Origin: Steroidobacteraceae bacterium
GTDB taxonomy: Bacteria > Pseudomonadota > Gammaproteobacteria > Steroidobacterales > Steroidobacteraceae
Direction of reading: 5' to 3'
Length of the DNA stretch: 64,000 nucleotides
NCBI GenBank assembly: GCA_027531255.1
Contig: JAPZRU010000001.1
Location: 1-64,000, forward strand
Part shown: piece by piece, positions 16,456 through 25,631 of the stretch
Position numbering within the stretch: position 1 is the first letter of the stretch
How the letters are laid out: every line of letters starts with the position of its first letter
Position numbers and translations under genes: made by a program
The notes under the pieces: model-generated
What the model saw: the letters and a program-made list of their open reading frames with translations, nothing else
Told to the model about the DNA's origin: nothing
The model's database searches: none

Positions 16456-17720
16456 ACGCTCTGATCCTGGCGCTGATCGCGACCGTCATGCTCTCGGGCT
16501 GGGCAGTGGACGAGGGATGGCTGCCGCGCCTGGCCAAGCTGGCGCCCGAGGCCGTGTCGGGAGTCGTGCTGGTGATCGTGATCGCGCTCGGCGCGCGCGA
16601 CCGGTTCCGGAACGTTCGCCCCGCCTACTGGCTGGTGTTCGCCTCCGCGGCGCTGTCGCTGGCCTTCGGCGCGATGGCGAACGCGGTGGATCCGGGCCCG
16701 CTGGTCAGCGCGCTGCGCAACTACGCAAGAGCGGTCCCGCTCTTCTTCCTGCCGGCCGTGTACCTGTTCGGCGACCGCCAGCTGCGCACCCAGTTGCTGC
16801 TGATACTGCTGCTGTGCATGCCGCAGTTCCCGCTCGCCTGGCAGCAGCGCCAGACCGCGCTCGCCTGGGGCAACACCTCCGGCGACGAGGTGGTCGGCAC
16901 GCTGCTGCTCTCCGGGGCGCTGTCGGTGTTCCTGATCGCGGTCGCCTGCGTGCTGCTCGGCTTCCACCTCAAGGGGCGGCTGCGCCTGGCGTGCCTGCTG
17001 CTGCTGCTGGCGATCGTCCTCGCGCCGACCCTCGTCAACGAGACCAAGGCCACTCTGGTGATGCTGCCCGTCGCGATGTTCGCGACCTTCCTGGCCACCG
17101 CGCAGCCCGGGGCGCGCCTGAAGTACACGGTGGCCGCGACCGCGTTCGTGGCGGCGTTCGTGGCCGCCTTCGTGCCCGTCTACGACCACTTCGTCGCGAA
17201 GCGCGACAGCGGCGTGCCGATCGCCGAGTTCTTCACGGACCGCGACCACCTGCGGCGCTACATGGGCGAGGGCGTGCCGGTCGGCGCGACCGAGGCGGGG
17301 CGAACCGACGCGGTGCTGACGCCCCTGAGCTACAACGCGCGCGACCCCGTGCAGTTCGCGCTCGGACTGGGTCCGGGCAACGTCACGCTGTCGCCGCTGG
17401 GTCACGGGTTCAGCGGCGAGTACGCGCGCAAGCTCGAACCGTTCCTGAAGTCGACAGTGAGTTTGCTGATCATGGAGGGCGGGCTGCTCGCGCTCGGCCT
17501 CGCGCTTGCGCTCAACTGGCTCGTGTTCCAGGACGCGCGCGTGGTCGCCCGGTCCGGGAACGACCTGACCGCGGCGCTCGCAGCGGGCTGGGTCGGCGTC
17601 GCGGTGACGGTCGCGCTCGGCAGCTTCTACGCGAACCTCGTCGCGCACGAAGCCATCTCCTACCTGTTCTGGTTCTTCTCCGGGGTCGTCGCGGCCCGGC
17701 GGATGCGGCTCGCGCGATGA
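16452..17720 (+). CDS. Wzy-like O-antigen/EPS polymerase
   Basis: A 422-aa polytopic protein with about 10-12 TM segments and one large periplasmic loop (res ~245-330; includes RDHLRRYMGEG and FALGLGPGN). That architecture and the position directly after a flippase fit Wzy polymerases, whose sequences diverge widely. The GTG start overlaps the flippase stop (GTGA). It is expected to join repeat units on the periplasmic side under control of the chain-length protein. Family assignment rests mostly on topology. Confidence 0.75.
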   Translation: MNALILALIATVMLSGWAVDEGWLPRLAKLAPEAVSGVVLVIVIALGARDRFRNVRPAYWLVFASAALSLAFGAMANAVDPGPLVSALRNYARAVPLFFLPAVYLFGDRQLRTQLLLILLLCMPQFPLAWQQRQTALAWGNTSGDEVVGTLLLSGALSVFLIAVACVLLGFHLKGRLRLACLLLLLAIVLAPTLVNETKATLVMLPVAMFATFLATAQPGARLKYTVAATAFVAAFVAAFVPVYDHFVAKRDSGVPIAEFFTDRDHLRRYMGEGVPVGATEAGRTDAVLTPLSYNARDPVQFALGLGPGNVTLSPLGHGFSGEYARKLEPFLKSTVSLLIMEGGLLALGLALALNWLVFQDARVVARSGNDLTAALAAGWVGVAVTVALGSFYANLVAHEAISYLFWFFSGVVAARRMRLAR

Positions 17721-19009
17721 CGGCGCGCGGCCTGCGAATCCTGTTCTTTCCGCGCGAGCCGTACCCGACCGACCGGGTTCGCATCGAGGTCCTGTTCGGG
17801 CGGGAACTCGCGGCCCGCGGTCACCGCGTCGACCTCGTCGCGCAGGCGGCGGACGCGCGCACTCCGCCGGGACGCCGCCGCTGGTCGGGTGGCGAGGTCG
17901 CGCTGGGATCGACCGACGACGGCCGCGGCTTCCTGCGGCGCCTGCGCAAGCGCTGGCGGGGGTTCGCTCACGCGGTCCGCTCGCTGTCGCTCGTCGATCC
18001 GCTGGATTACGACGTGCTGGTCGTCAGCGACACCTTCTGGTTCGCGGTGCTGGCGGGCGCGGCCGCCCGCCGGAAGCGCGTGCCGTTCGTCTACTGGCTG
18101 ACCTTCCCTTACCCGGAGCTGGAACTGCACGGGGCACGCACCGGTACCGCCCGCTACCCGTGGGCCGCGGCGCTGCTCGGCCACACCGGTGCGTGGCTGC
18201 TGTACCGCCGCATCCTGCCCCAGGCCGACCACGTATTCGTGCAGAGCGAACGCATGGGCCGTGCGGTCGCCGCGCACGGCGTGGACGAGCGCCGGATCTC
18301 GCCCGTCCTGACCGGCTTCTGCGCCCGCGAGATCGTCGCGGTCGGGCCGCGCCGCGCTCCGGCCGGCGATACGCCGGTGATCGCGTACCTCGGCACGCTG
18401 AGCGCGGATCGCCAGCTCGAGGTCGTGATCGACGCGCTCGCGCTCCTCCACGCGGGCGGGCTGCGCGCGCGGCTGCTGCTGGTCGGCGACGCGCACCGCG
18501 AGCGGGACCGCCTCGCGCTGGAGCGGCGCGCCCTGGAGCGCGGCGTTTCGTCGCACGTGGCGATCACCGGCTTCCTGCCCCAGCCAGAGGCGGTCGCGCG
18601 CGCGGCGGAAGCGGACGTCTGCATCTCGCCGATCCCGCGTACGCCCATCTTCGAGGTCGGCTCGCCGACGAAGCTGGTCGAGTATCTCGCGCTCGGGCTG
18701 CCGGTGGTCGCCAACGATCACCCGGAGCAGCGGGACATCCTGCGCGCCTCGCGCGCGGGCGTCTGCGTGCCGTGGGGCGCACGGCACTTCGCGCGGGCGC
18801 TGGCCTGGCTGCTCGCGCGTGCGCCCGACGAGCGCGTGGCGATGGGGCGGCGCGGCCGCGAGTGGATCGAAGCGAACCGGAGCTATGCGCGGCTCGCCGA
18901 CGACGTCGAGCGCACGCTCAGGCGGCTCGCGCGCGAACATGAAGAAGCCGTATGTCGCGGATCGAGTACACCCGGAGCGCTAGGCGGAGCGGAAACTCGC
19001 GACCTATAG
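17717..19009 (+). CDS. GT4-like glycosyltransferase
   Basis: A 430-aa GT-B enzyme. The N-terminal domain starts with LRILFFPREPYPTDRVRIEV. The C-terminal donor-binding domain has VIAYLGTLSADRQLEVVIDAL and a modified E-x7-E region, PIFEVGSPTKLVEYLALGLP, with VVANDHPEQRDIL after it. It starts with ATGA overlapping the polymerase stop and ends the first plus-strand block of the locus. It should add a sugar to the lipid-linked repeat unit on the cytoplasmic face. The sugar cannot be predicted. The last ~20 residues (after REHEEAV) look like a non-conserved tail. Confidence 0.85.
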   Translation: MTARGLRILFFPREPYPTDRVRIEVLFGRELAARGHRVDLVAQAADARTPPGRRRWSGGEVALGSTDDGRGFLRRLRKRWRGFAHAVRSLSLVDPLDYDVLVVSDTFWFAVLAGAAARRKRVPFVYWLTFPYPELELHGARTGTARYPWAAALLGHTGAWLLYRRILPQADHVFVQSERMGRAVAAHGVDERRISPVLTGFCAREIVAVGPRRAPAGDTPVIAYLGTLSADRQLEVVIDALALLHAGGLRARLLLVGDAHRERDRLALERRALERGVSSHVAITGFLPQPEAVARAAEADVCISPIPRTPIFEVGSPTKLVEYLALGLPVVANDHPEQRDILRASRAGVCVPWGARHFARALAWLLARAPDERVAMGRRGREWIEANRSYARLADDVERTLRRLAREHEEAVCRGSSTPGALGGAETRDL

Positions 19010-19100
19010 TTCGCGCACTACCCGCATCCACCGCGCCCGGCCGCACGGCCTCGCGCGTTCGTGCCACCGGTCGCCGAGACCGACTTGCCGGACGATCCCG

Positions 19101-20288
19101 ATGACCGTTATCGCCTCCTGCCTCCCGTTCGTGCGCGTCGCGCGCGCTGCGCTCCACGCCGTCACGCTGGTCGCGTGCGCCATGCTGCCCGTCGCACAGG
19201 CGCTCGCACAGGCGCGGCCGTCCGTGCCGCCGAAGGTCTGCGTCGGCGATCCGCCCGTCTGCGTCGGCACTCCGGCGCGCACGGCGTCGACGGGCCGGAT
19301 CAAGTGGAACCCGGGCCACTACATGAACGCGCCGACCGTCAGCGACCCGAAGGTCGTGAACCCGACGCAGCTCGCCGACGAGCCGTACGTGAAGGGCATG
19401 CAGCAGCGCTACTGGTGGGCGACGCTCGAGCCGGAGCGAGGCCGCTACGACTTCTCGATCATCGACGGCCATCTTGCGGTGCTGAAGCCGATGGGCAAGC
19501 GGCTGGTGATCCAGATCATGGACCGCAGCTGGAGCGGCACCTCCGCGACGGGACGACTGCCGGCGTACCTCGGCACGCCCGAGTTCAACGGCGGCTGGTA
19601 CGTGAAGCCGAACTCGACGGGCGTCGTCGCGCGAATCTGGGAGAAGCCCGTCATGGATCGGCTGATCGCCCTGTACGAGGCGCTCGGCAAGCGCTACGAC
19701 GGCGAGGTGTACGTCGAGGGCATCACGACGGAGGAGACCTCGATCGGCTTCTCGCCGGGCGGGTCCGCGCCGTCCAGCTACAACCGTCCGGCGCTGGCGG
19801 CGCAGCTGAAGAGGCTCGTCACGGGCGCGCGCCGCGCGTGGCCGAACTCCAACGTGTTCGTCTACACGAACTTCCTGACCGGCGAAATCGAGGGGATCAT
19901 CGAGCACGTCGCCGCCGAACGCGCAGCCCCGGGCGGCCCGGACGTGCTGCCGCCGCCGCACCGCGGCGCGGAAGGCGACAGGATCATCCAGGGCCTCGTC
20001 GGCGGAACCGACTACCGCGGGAAGCTCGCGATCGGTTACGCGGTGCAGTCGCCGGCGCTGTGCGGGAAGGAGGGTTGCTGGGAACCCTCGGTGCTCGCCG
20101 ATCACGCCGTGAACACGCTCGGGGCGACGCACGTCTTCTGGACGCGGCTCGGCACGCATCGCGACACGCCGACGCTGAAGGTCTCGTGGGACTACGGAAT
20201 CCTGCCGGCGATCCGCGCGATCCGCGGTCGCACGAACACCGCCTGCCCCAGTGTCTACCAGGGCGCCTGCGCGACCGGCGGCAGCTGA
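19101..20288 (+). CDS. Secreted glycoside-hydrolase-like protein (TIM-barrel type)
   Basis: A 395-aa protein with a signal peptide (res ~1-37, cleavage near ALAQA). The mature part has the look of a GH5/GH-A-like barrel: WNPGHYMNAPT, YWWATLEPERGRYDF (a segment common in such hydrolases), VYVEGITTEETSIGF with a candidate acid/base Glu, and VFVYTNF. A periplasmic or secreted polysaccharide lyase or hydrolase is common in EPS loci, where it trims polymer or clears the periplasm. Its last 34 bp overlap the end of the opposing glycosyltransferase gene. No exact family is recognised. Confidence 0.6.
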   Translation: MTVIASCLPFVRVARAALHAVTLVACAMLPVAQALAQARPSVPPKVCVGDPPVCVGTPARTASTGRIKWNPGHYMNAPTVSDPKVVNPTQLADEPYVKGMQQRYWWATLEPERGRYDFSIIDGHLAVLKPMGKRLVIQIMDRSWSGTSATGRLPAYLGTPEFNGGWYVKPNSTGVVARIWEKPVMDRLIALYEALGKRYDGEVYVEGITTEETSIGFSPGGSAPSSYNRPALAAQLKRLVTGARRAWPNSNVFVYTNFLTGEIEGIIEHVAAERAAPGGPDVLPPPHRGAEGDRIIQGLVGGTDYRGKLAIGYAVQSPALCGKEGCWEPSVLADHAVNTLGATHVFWTRLGTHRDTPTLKVSWDYGILPAIRAIRGRTNTACPSVYQGACATGGS

Positions 20289-21427
20289 CCGGGCGTCATC
20301 GCTGGCGCCACGGCCGCGGCGTGCAGTAGCTCGACCAGCCGGTCGAGGTTGGCGGGAGAGTGGTGCGCGCGCGCGTGCTCGGCCGCGCGCCGCACCAGTG
20401 TGGCCCGCGCCGCCGGGTCGCGCGCGAGCCGGCGGACGCCGTCCCGCAGTGCCGCGTAGTCGCCGTGCGCGTGGAAACCGCAACCCTCCGTCTCCAGCAC
20501 GCCGTCGGGATCCACCGCGAGGCTCGCGACCGCCACGTCCCGCAGCCACGACTCGATGAACGTGTTCGGGAATCCTTCCCAGCGGCTGGTGTTGACGAGC
20601 ACGTGTGCGCGCCCGAGGAGTTCGCGCGCCTTCGAGGGTGGAATCGCGCCGAGCCAGTGCACGTCGCCCGGTCGCGTCTCGCGCGCCAGCAGGGTGGCCC
20701 AGTCGTCCCGAGGCATCTGCAGCGCCCCGGCCATCACGAACTCGAGGCCGGGTTCGTCGCGCAGGTCGCGCGCGAGCCGCAGGAACAGCTCGGGACGCTT
20801 CAACGCCTTCAGGTTGCCCAGCCAGCAGATCGTCACGCGATCGGCCGGCTTCGCCGGCACGGCCTCCGGCAACGGGTGGAAGTTCGGTACGTGCACGGCA
20901 TCCCGGCGGCCATGGCGCACGGCGAGCCGCTCGGCCTGCGCCCGCGTCTGGACGACGACCACCCGCGCTTGGCGGGCGGCTTCCGCGACGGCGCGGCGGC
21001 CGAGCGCCTGCACGGGGGTGCGCCACGACGGCGGCGGCACCGCCGGTTCGAGGTCGTTGTCGCTGGCAACGTGCCAGACGAGTGGACGCCCGGCGACGCG
21101 CGAGTAGCGCGCCGCCACTCCGCTCAGCAGCGAGCCGACCCGCTGGTAGAGGACGTCGGGCGCGATCTCGTGCAGGCACCGTGCGAGCGCGGGCGCGTGC
21201 AGCAGGTACTGACCGGCGATGCGCCGACGCGAAGGCAGCCTGTGCAGCGCGTAGCCCGCCGGTCGGTGCGCGGGGTCGGCGTTCGCGGCGACGAAGTGCA
21301 GTTCGAAGCGGCCGTCCTCGACGAGACGTTCCGCGAGCAGGCGCACCTGGAGCTCGGCGCCGCCGAACTTCGCCGACCAGTGCGACGGCATCACGATGCA
21401 GACGCGCACCGGCGACCGCCGGTTCAC
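20255..21427 (-). CDS. GT4-family glycosyltransferase
   Basis: A 390-aa GT-B enzyme. The N-terminus is VRVCIVMPSHWSAKFGGAEL with the usual GG loop. The donor domain has VTICWLGNLKALKRPELFL and the E-x7-E element SRWEGFPNTFIESWL. I chose GTG 21427 because it overlaps the stop of the upstream gene (GTGA) and gives a normal start before the first beta strand. It is the last gene of a minus-strand block of glycosyltransferases that begins at 25567. Its 3' end overlaps the convergent glycoside-hydrolase-like gene. Confidence 0.85.
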   Translation of the reverse strand: MNRRSPVRVCIVMPSHWSAKFGGAELQVRLLAERLVEDGRFELHFVAANADPAHRPAGYALHRLPSRRRIAGQYLLHAPALARCLHEIAPDVLYQRVGSLLSGVAARYSRVAGRPLVWHVASDNDLEPAVPPPSWRTPVQALGRRAVAEAARQARVVVVQTRAQAERLAVRHGRRDAVHVPNFHPLPEAVPAKPADRVTICWLGNLKALKRPELFLRLARDLRDEPGLEFVMAGALQMPRDDWATLLARETRPGDVHWLGAIPPSKARELLGRAHVLVNTSRWEGFPNTFIESWLRDVAVASLAVDPDGVLETEGCGFHAHGDYAALRDGVRRLARDPAARATLVRRAAEHARAHHSPANLDRLVELLHAAAVAPAMTPGQLPPVAQAPW

Positions 21428-22248
21428 CGACGGAGCTCCGCCCGCAGGTCCGCGAGATCCGGGTGATCGGCGGGGCCGACATCCGTCGGGTCGGCGCGGC
21501 CCTCGCGTGCCGCACGCAGGCGTTCGCGCTGCGCTGCCCACTGGGAGTGGCGCACGACCACCTGCACGGGCACGCGCGGCAGGCTCAGCAGCCGGGCGAT
21601 CGCGAGCCGGTGGCGCCCGTCCTGGAACAGCCAGTCCCCGTCGCGACCCACGTTGACTTCGATGTCCGAGTCGCACGCGGGATGTGCGCCGGCGCGTCGG
21701 CCGCGCGCGGCCGTGTCGCGGCTCGGCAGCACGCCGTGCCGTGCGATGCTGGCGACGAGCGCGTCGAGGCGCGCGAAGTGCGCGTCGAGGTCGCGTCGCG
21801 AGGCGATGTACCAGGAGGTGCGTCCGTCGCGGTCGAGTTCGTGCCGCAGGCGCGTGTGCAGTTCCGTCGATTCCCAGGACGCACCGTCGCGGATACGCCG
21901 CTCGAGCGCTCGATAGACGTCGAGGTTCGCGAACTCGAACGCGCCGAGATCCCAGTCGCCGCCGATCGTGCGGCCGCGGTGGCGGCGCGGATCGAAAACG
22001 CGGTCCTTCGGGGGCGGCGGCGGCCTGCCGGGCGGATACCAGTCCGTGTGGCGAACCACGGCCTGCGGCGGGATCCAGTAGATCGTGTCCGGATGCGGCA
22101 GGTGCGAACGCCACGCGGCTTGCAGCGTGGCGTCGAGGCGCGCGCGCAGCCGGGCGAGTTCCCGCCACGCCGCGAACAGCGGTGCTCCGCCGCCCGGCAA
22201 CCGGCGGATTCCGTCGCGCAGGCGCGCCTTCACGATCGGCGTGGGCAC
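21424..22248 (-). CDS. Uncharacterised protein with a ParB-like DGRHR motif
   Basis: A 274-aa protein, not assigned to a known EPS function. Its most telling segment is WLFQDGRHRLAIARLL (res ~210-225), followed by VPVQVVVRHSQW. This resembles the nucleotide-binding D-G-x-H-R core of ParB/sulfiredoxin-fold domains. Upstream is a basic, proline-rich part with DPRRHRGRTIGGDWD and many Arg residues. No signal peptide or TM segment is seen. GTG 22248 lies 7 nt after the preceding glycosyltransferase stop. Co-transcription with four glycosyltransferases suggests a role in polymer assembly or modification, perhaps as a kinase-like or nucleotide-using enzyme. Confidence 0.65.
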   Translation of the reverse strand: MPTPIVKARLRDGIRRLPGGGAPLFAAWRELARLRARLDATLQAAWRSHLPHPDTIYWIPPQAVVRHTDWYPPGRPPPPPKDRVFDPRRHRGRTIGGDWDLGAFEFANLDVYRALERRIRDGASWESTELHTRLRHELDRDGRTSWYIASRRDLDAHFARLDALVASIARHGVLPSRDTAARGRRAGAHPACDSDIEVNVGRDGDWLFQDGRHRLAIARLLSLPRVPVQVVVRHSQWAAQRERLRAAREGRADPTDVGPADHPDLADLRAELRR

Positions 22249-22255
22249 GTGCGGC

Positions 22256-23356
22256 TCAGCCGGCCAGCAGGCGGCGGTAGACCGCGAGCGTCTGCGCGGC
22301 CACGCGGTCCCAGTCGTAGGTCCGGCGCACCCATTCGCGGCGCGCGACTCGCGCCGCCTCGTCCGGCCGGACCGCCTCCATTTCCCGCAGGCGGGCGGCG
22401 AGCGCGGGCACGTCGCCGACCGGGAAGTAGCTCTCCCGGGGCAGGGTGATCTCGAGATGCGCCGGGATCGCGCTCGCGATCGCGGGCAGCCCGGCGCCGA
22501 GTGCCTCCAGCAGCGCGATCGGCAGGCCCTCGTGCGAGGAGGGCAGCACGAAGGCCCCGGCATTGGCGTACAGCTGGTCGAGCGCGGTGCCGCGCTGCAT
22601 GCCCGTCAGCACGGCGCCCGCCTCGCGCGCCGCCGCGCGGACGCGGCGTGCGTAGTCGTCCTCGCCGAGACCGCCGACGAGGGCGAGCTTCCACTGCGTG
22701 CGGTCGAGCGAGCGGTAGGCCTCGATCAGGTCGAGCTGACGCTTCTCGGGCACGAAGCGTCCGACCTGCAGGAAATAGCGGCCGGGCTCGAGCCCGAAAC
22801 GGCGCACGAGATCCGCGCCGGTGCGCGGGCCGCCGCAGACCACGCCGTTCGGGATCAGGTCCGCGTCACGACCGTGGGCGGAGCGGATCAGCGTGGCGAT
22901 CACGCCGCTGATCGCGATGCGCGCAGCCGAGTACCGCATGCCGACGCGCTCGCCGGACCGCAGCACCCAGCGCGCGAACGGTCCCCAGCGATCCCGTTCG
23001 TAGTCGGGTCCGTGGTGCGTGACCACGACGCGCAGACCGAGCAGGCGCGCGAGCGGCGTCACGATCGCGGGGCCGACCGCGTGGATGTGGACGATATCGG
23101 GCCGCGCGACGGCGGCGTACAGCACGGCCAGCACCGAGTGCACGAGCGCCTCGGCGCCGGGTACGCGGGGCGCCCAGAGCCGCTTCAGCCGCACTGCTCC
23201 GCAGGTCCGCGCGTCGCGCGGCACGAACGGCGTGCGGACGACGACTTCGACCCGGCAGCCCATCGCCGCAAGCCGGCTGTAGAGCTGCTCCGCATGCGTC
23301 TCGACGCCGCCGGGTACTCCGGGGATGCCGCGGACGCCGAGGACCAGCACCTTCAT
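22256..23356 (-). CDS. GT4-family glycosyltransferase
   Basis: A 366-aa GT-B enzyme. It opens with MKVLVLGVRGIPGVPGGVET, a start typical of rhamnosyl- and related transferases, and has IVHIHAVGPAIVTPLARLLG, VTHHGPDYERDRW, YFLQVGRFVPEKRQLDLIEA and the E-x7-E motif SSHEGLPIALLEALGAGLP. ATG 23356 overlaps the stop of the next gene upstream (ATGA). The HHGxDxxRxxW block is shared with transferases that add to undecaprenyl-linked acceptors. Sugar specificity is not predictable. Confidence 0.88.
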   Translation of the reverse strand: MKVLVLGVRGIPGVPGGVETHAEQLYSRLAAMGCRVEVVVRTPFVPRDARTCGAVRLKRLWAPRVPGAEALVHSVLAVLYAAVARPDIVHIHAVGPAIVTPLARLLGLRVVVTHHGPDYERDRWGPFARWVLRSGERVGMRYSAARIAISGVIATLIRSAHGRDADLIPNGVVCGGPRTGADLVRRFGLEPGRYFLQVGRFVPEKRQLDLIEAYRSLDRTQWKLALVGGLGEDDYARRVRAAAREAGAVLTGMQRGTALDQLYANAGAFVLPSSHEGLPIALLEALGAGLPAIASAIPAHLEITLPRESYFPVGDVPALAARLREMEAVRPDEAARVARREWVRRTYDWDRVAAQTLAVYRRLLAG

Positions 23357-24579
23357 GCCGCGAGGCCGGCTTCGCGGTAGACCGAGAGCATGCGTTCCCG
23401 GTAGCGGCCGGGGGAGTGATCCTCGACCACGTGACGCCGCGCCGCGGCACCCAGTGCCGCGATCGCGGCATCCGTCAGCGCGGCGAACTCGGCGAGCCGG
23501 GCGGCGAGTTCCTCGACGCTGCCGCTCGCGAACGTGGCGCCCGTCTCGCCCTCGCGGACGTGCTCCGGGATGCCGCCGATCCGCGCGCCTATCACCGGCT
23601 TGCCGAGTGCGTAGGCCTCGAGGAGCGCGAGGGGCGCGTTCTCGTACCATTCTGAAGGCATCACGATCGCGCGCGCCCCGCGCACGGCGTCGTGCAGCGC
23701 GCCGGCCTCGAGGTGACCGACGAATTCGACCTCCGCGCCCGTCGCGTGCGCGACGCGGCGCAGCGTGGGCAGTTCGGGCCCGGCGCCGATCACGCGCAGC
23801 GCGACGCCGGCGCGGGCCGCGGCCCGCACCAGGGTAGCCACGCCCTTCTCGCGGACGAGGCGGCCGAAGTAGACGAAGCGGGCGCCGGGCCGGTACTCAG
23901 GCACGTACTCCGTCGCCGCGACGAAGTTCGGCACGTGCACCAGCCGGTCGCGGGGCATGCCCCACTCGGCCAGCTTCGCGGCGTAGAAGCGGCTCGGCAC
24001 CACGAGACGCGCCACGCAGCGCTCGTAGGTGCGTAGCCGCCGGTGCAGCGCCGCCTCGGCCCAGGCCAGCGTGCTGAGCGCGAGAGAGCCCTTGATGCAC
24101 CGGCGGCGCACGACCTCGTGGAGCCGGCCGCCGCGGCAGCGCTCGCAGACACCATCCGCCGCCAGCATCGTGTACGCGGGGCAGGCGACCTTCAGGTCGT
24201 GGAGCGTCAGCACCGTGGGGATGCCGCGGGCGTGCAGCGCCCACAGCACCGACGGCGACAGGTGGTGGTACACGTTGTGCGCGTGCGCGCCGTCGGGCCG
24301 CACCCGGTCGAGGAGTTCCGCGAGCCGCCGACGGGCTTCGAGCGAGTAGATCACCTTGGGCGCACGCACCAGCTTGCCACCCAGCGAGTACCGCTCGCCG
24401 TACTCGATCTCGTCGACGAAGTACTGCGACCAGGGTGATGCGAGGTTGCGCGGATGGCGCATGGCGAACGGCACGACCCGCCACCCCTCGGACTCGAACA
24501 GCCGGTTGTGATCCAGGAACACCGCCTCGGCGCCACCGCGGCGGTAGTAGTAGTTGTTGACCGCCAGGAGCGTCGTCAT
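23353..24579 (-). CDS. GT4-family glycosyltransferase
   Basis: A 408-aa GT-B enzyme with N-terminal MTTLLAVNNYYYRRGGAEAV. A middle cysteine-containing stretch, LHDLKVACPAYTML with GVCERCRGG, is characteristic of a subgroup of GT4 enzymes in EPS loci. The donor domain has FVYFGRLVREKGVATLVRAA and the E-x7-E motif SEWYENAPLALLEAYALGKP. It lies between a GT2 gene (16-nt gap) and another GT4 gene (ATGA overlap). A cytoplasmic, membrane-associated role in repeat-unit assembly is expected. Confidence 0.88.
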   Translation of the reverse strand: MTTLLAVNNYYYRRGGAEAVFLDHNRLFESEGWRVVPFAMRHPRNLASPWSQYFVDEIEYGERYSLGGKLVRAPKVIYSLEARRRLAELLDRVRPDGAHAHNVYHHLSPSVLWALHARGIPTVLTLHDLKVACPAYTMLAADGVCERCRGGRLHEVVRRRCIKGSLALSTLAWAEAALHRRLRTYERCVARLVVPSRFYAAKLAEWGMPRDRLVHVPNFVAATEYVPEYRPGARFVYFGRLVREKGVATLVRAAARAGVALRVIGAGPELPTLRRVAHATGAEVEFVGHLEAGALHDAVRGARAIVMPSEWYENAPLALLEAYALGKPVIGARIGGIPEHVREGETGATFASGSVEELAARLAEFAALTDAAIAALGAAARRHVVEDHSPGRYRERMLSVYREAGLAA

Positions 24580-24595
24580 GGCCGGCGGGCTCCGA

Positions 24596-25567
24596 TCAGG
24601 CCGCCGTGGAGCGGGCGGGGAGCGCGGGACGGCCGCTGAAGCGTATCGGCACCGCGAGATACTGCAGGCGCTTGGCCTCGTTGCGGCCGCGCGTGACGGT
24701 CGCGAGTATCAGGCCGCAGGCGAGGCTCAGGAAGCTCATCACCGCGAGGCCGGTCGCCACGATCGCGGTCGGGAACCGCGGCACCAGGCCGGTCGCGAAG
24801 TACTCCTGAAGCACGGGCCACATCAGCACCAGCGCGAGCAGCGCGAGCACGCCGGCGGCGGTCGAGAAGAACTCGAGCGGTCGCTCCTCGCGGATCAGCC
24901 GCGTGATCAGGCGCAGGATCCGGATGCCGTCGGGGATCGTCCGCAGCTTGCTCGTGGACGCCGGCGGACGCTCGCGGTAGGCCGTCGGCACCTCCGCCAG
25001 CGGCGCGCGGACCTGCAGTGCGTGCACCGTCAGCTCGGTCTCGATCTCGAAGCCCGAGGCGAGCGCGGGGAACGACTTCACGAAGCGCCGGGACATCACG
25101 CGGTAGCCGGACAGCATGTCCTTCATGCGCTCGCCGAAGAACCACGCGACGAGGCCGGTCAGCACGACGTTCCCGAAGCGGTGGCCACGCCGGTAGGCTT
25201 CGGCGCAGGTCTCGATCCGGGATGCATTGACCATGTCGAGCGAGTCCTGCAACAGGCGTTGCACGAGCTCGGGCGCCCGCGAGGCGTCGTAGGTGTCGTC
25301 GCCGTCCACCAGAACGTAGACGTCCGCCTCGACGTCCGCGAACATCCGCCGTACCGCGTTGCCCTTGCCCCTCAGGGGCTCGCGCCGCACGACCGCGCCG
25401 GCGCGTCGTGCGACCTCCAGGGTGCGATCGATGGAGCCGTTGTCGTAGACGAACACGGTGGCGCCGGGCAGCGCGCGCCGGAAATCGGCGACGACCTTGC
25501 CGATCGTCGCTTCCTCGTTCAGGCACGGCACGAGCACCGCGACGTCGGGCTGGCAGGACGCGTCCAT
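24596..25567 (-). CDS. GT2-family glycosyltransferase with C-terminal membrane anchor
   Basis: A 323-aa enzyme of the dolichyl-/polyprenyl-phosphate sugar synthase type. The GT-A domain starts at VAVLVPCLNEEATIGKVV, with DNGSIDRT and the metal-binding VLVDGDDTYDA. It ends in two TM segments (res ~229-248 and ~264-285). Such enzymes often load a sugar onto undecaprenyl phosphate. ATG 25567 has GGAAG 9 nt upstream; the frame is open further upstream without a site. It heads the minus-strand block, and a 64-bp gap separates it from the divergent membrane protein. Confidence 0.85.
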   Translation of the reverse strand: MDASCQPDVAVLVPCLNEEATIGKVVADFRRALPGATVFVYDNGSIDRTLEVARRAGAVVRREPLRGKGNAVRRMFADVEADVYVLVDGDDTYDASRAPELVQRLLQDSLDMVNASRIETCAEAYRRGHRFGNVVLTGLVAWFFGERMKDMLSGYRVMSRRFVKSFPALASGFEIETELTVHALQVRAPLAEVPTAYRERPPASTSKLRTIPDGIRILRLITRLIREERPLEFFSTAAGVLALLALVLMWPVLQEYFATGLVPRFPTAIVATGLAVMSFLSLACGLILATVTRGRNEAKRLQYLAVPIRFSGRPALPARSTAA

Positions 25568-25631
25568 CGTTCGACTTCCTTGTCGATTCGCGCCATCGCT
25601 ACACGCGGAGCCGATGCTAGCATCCACGGCC

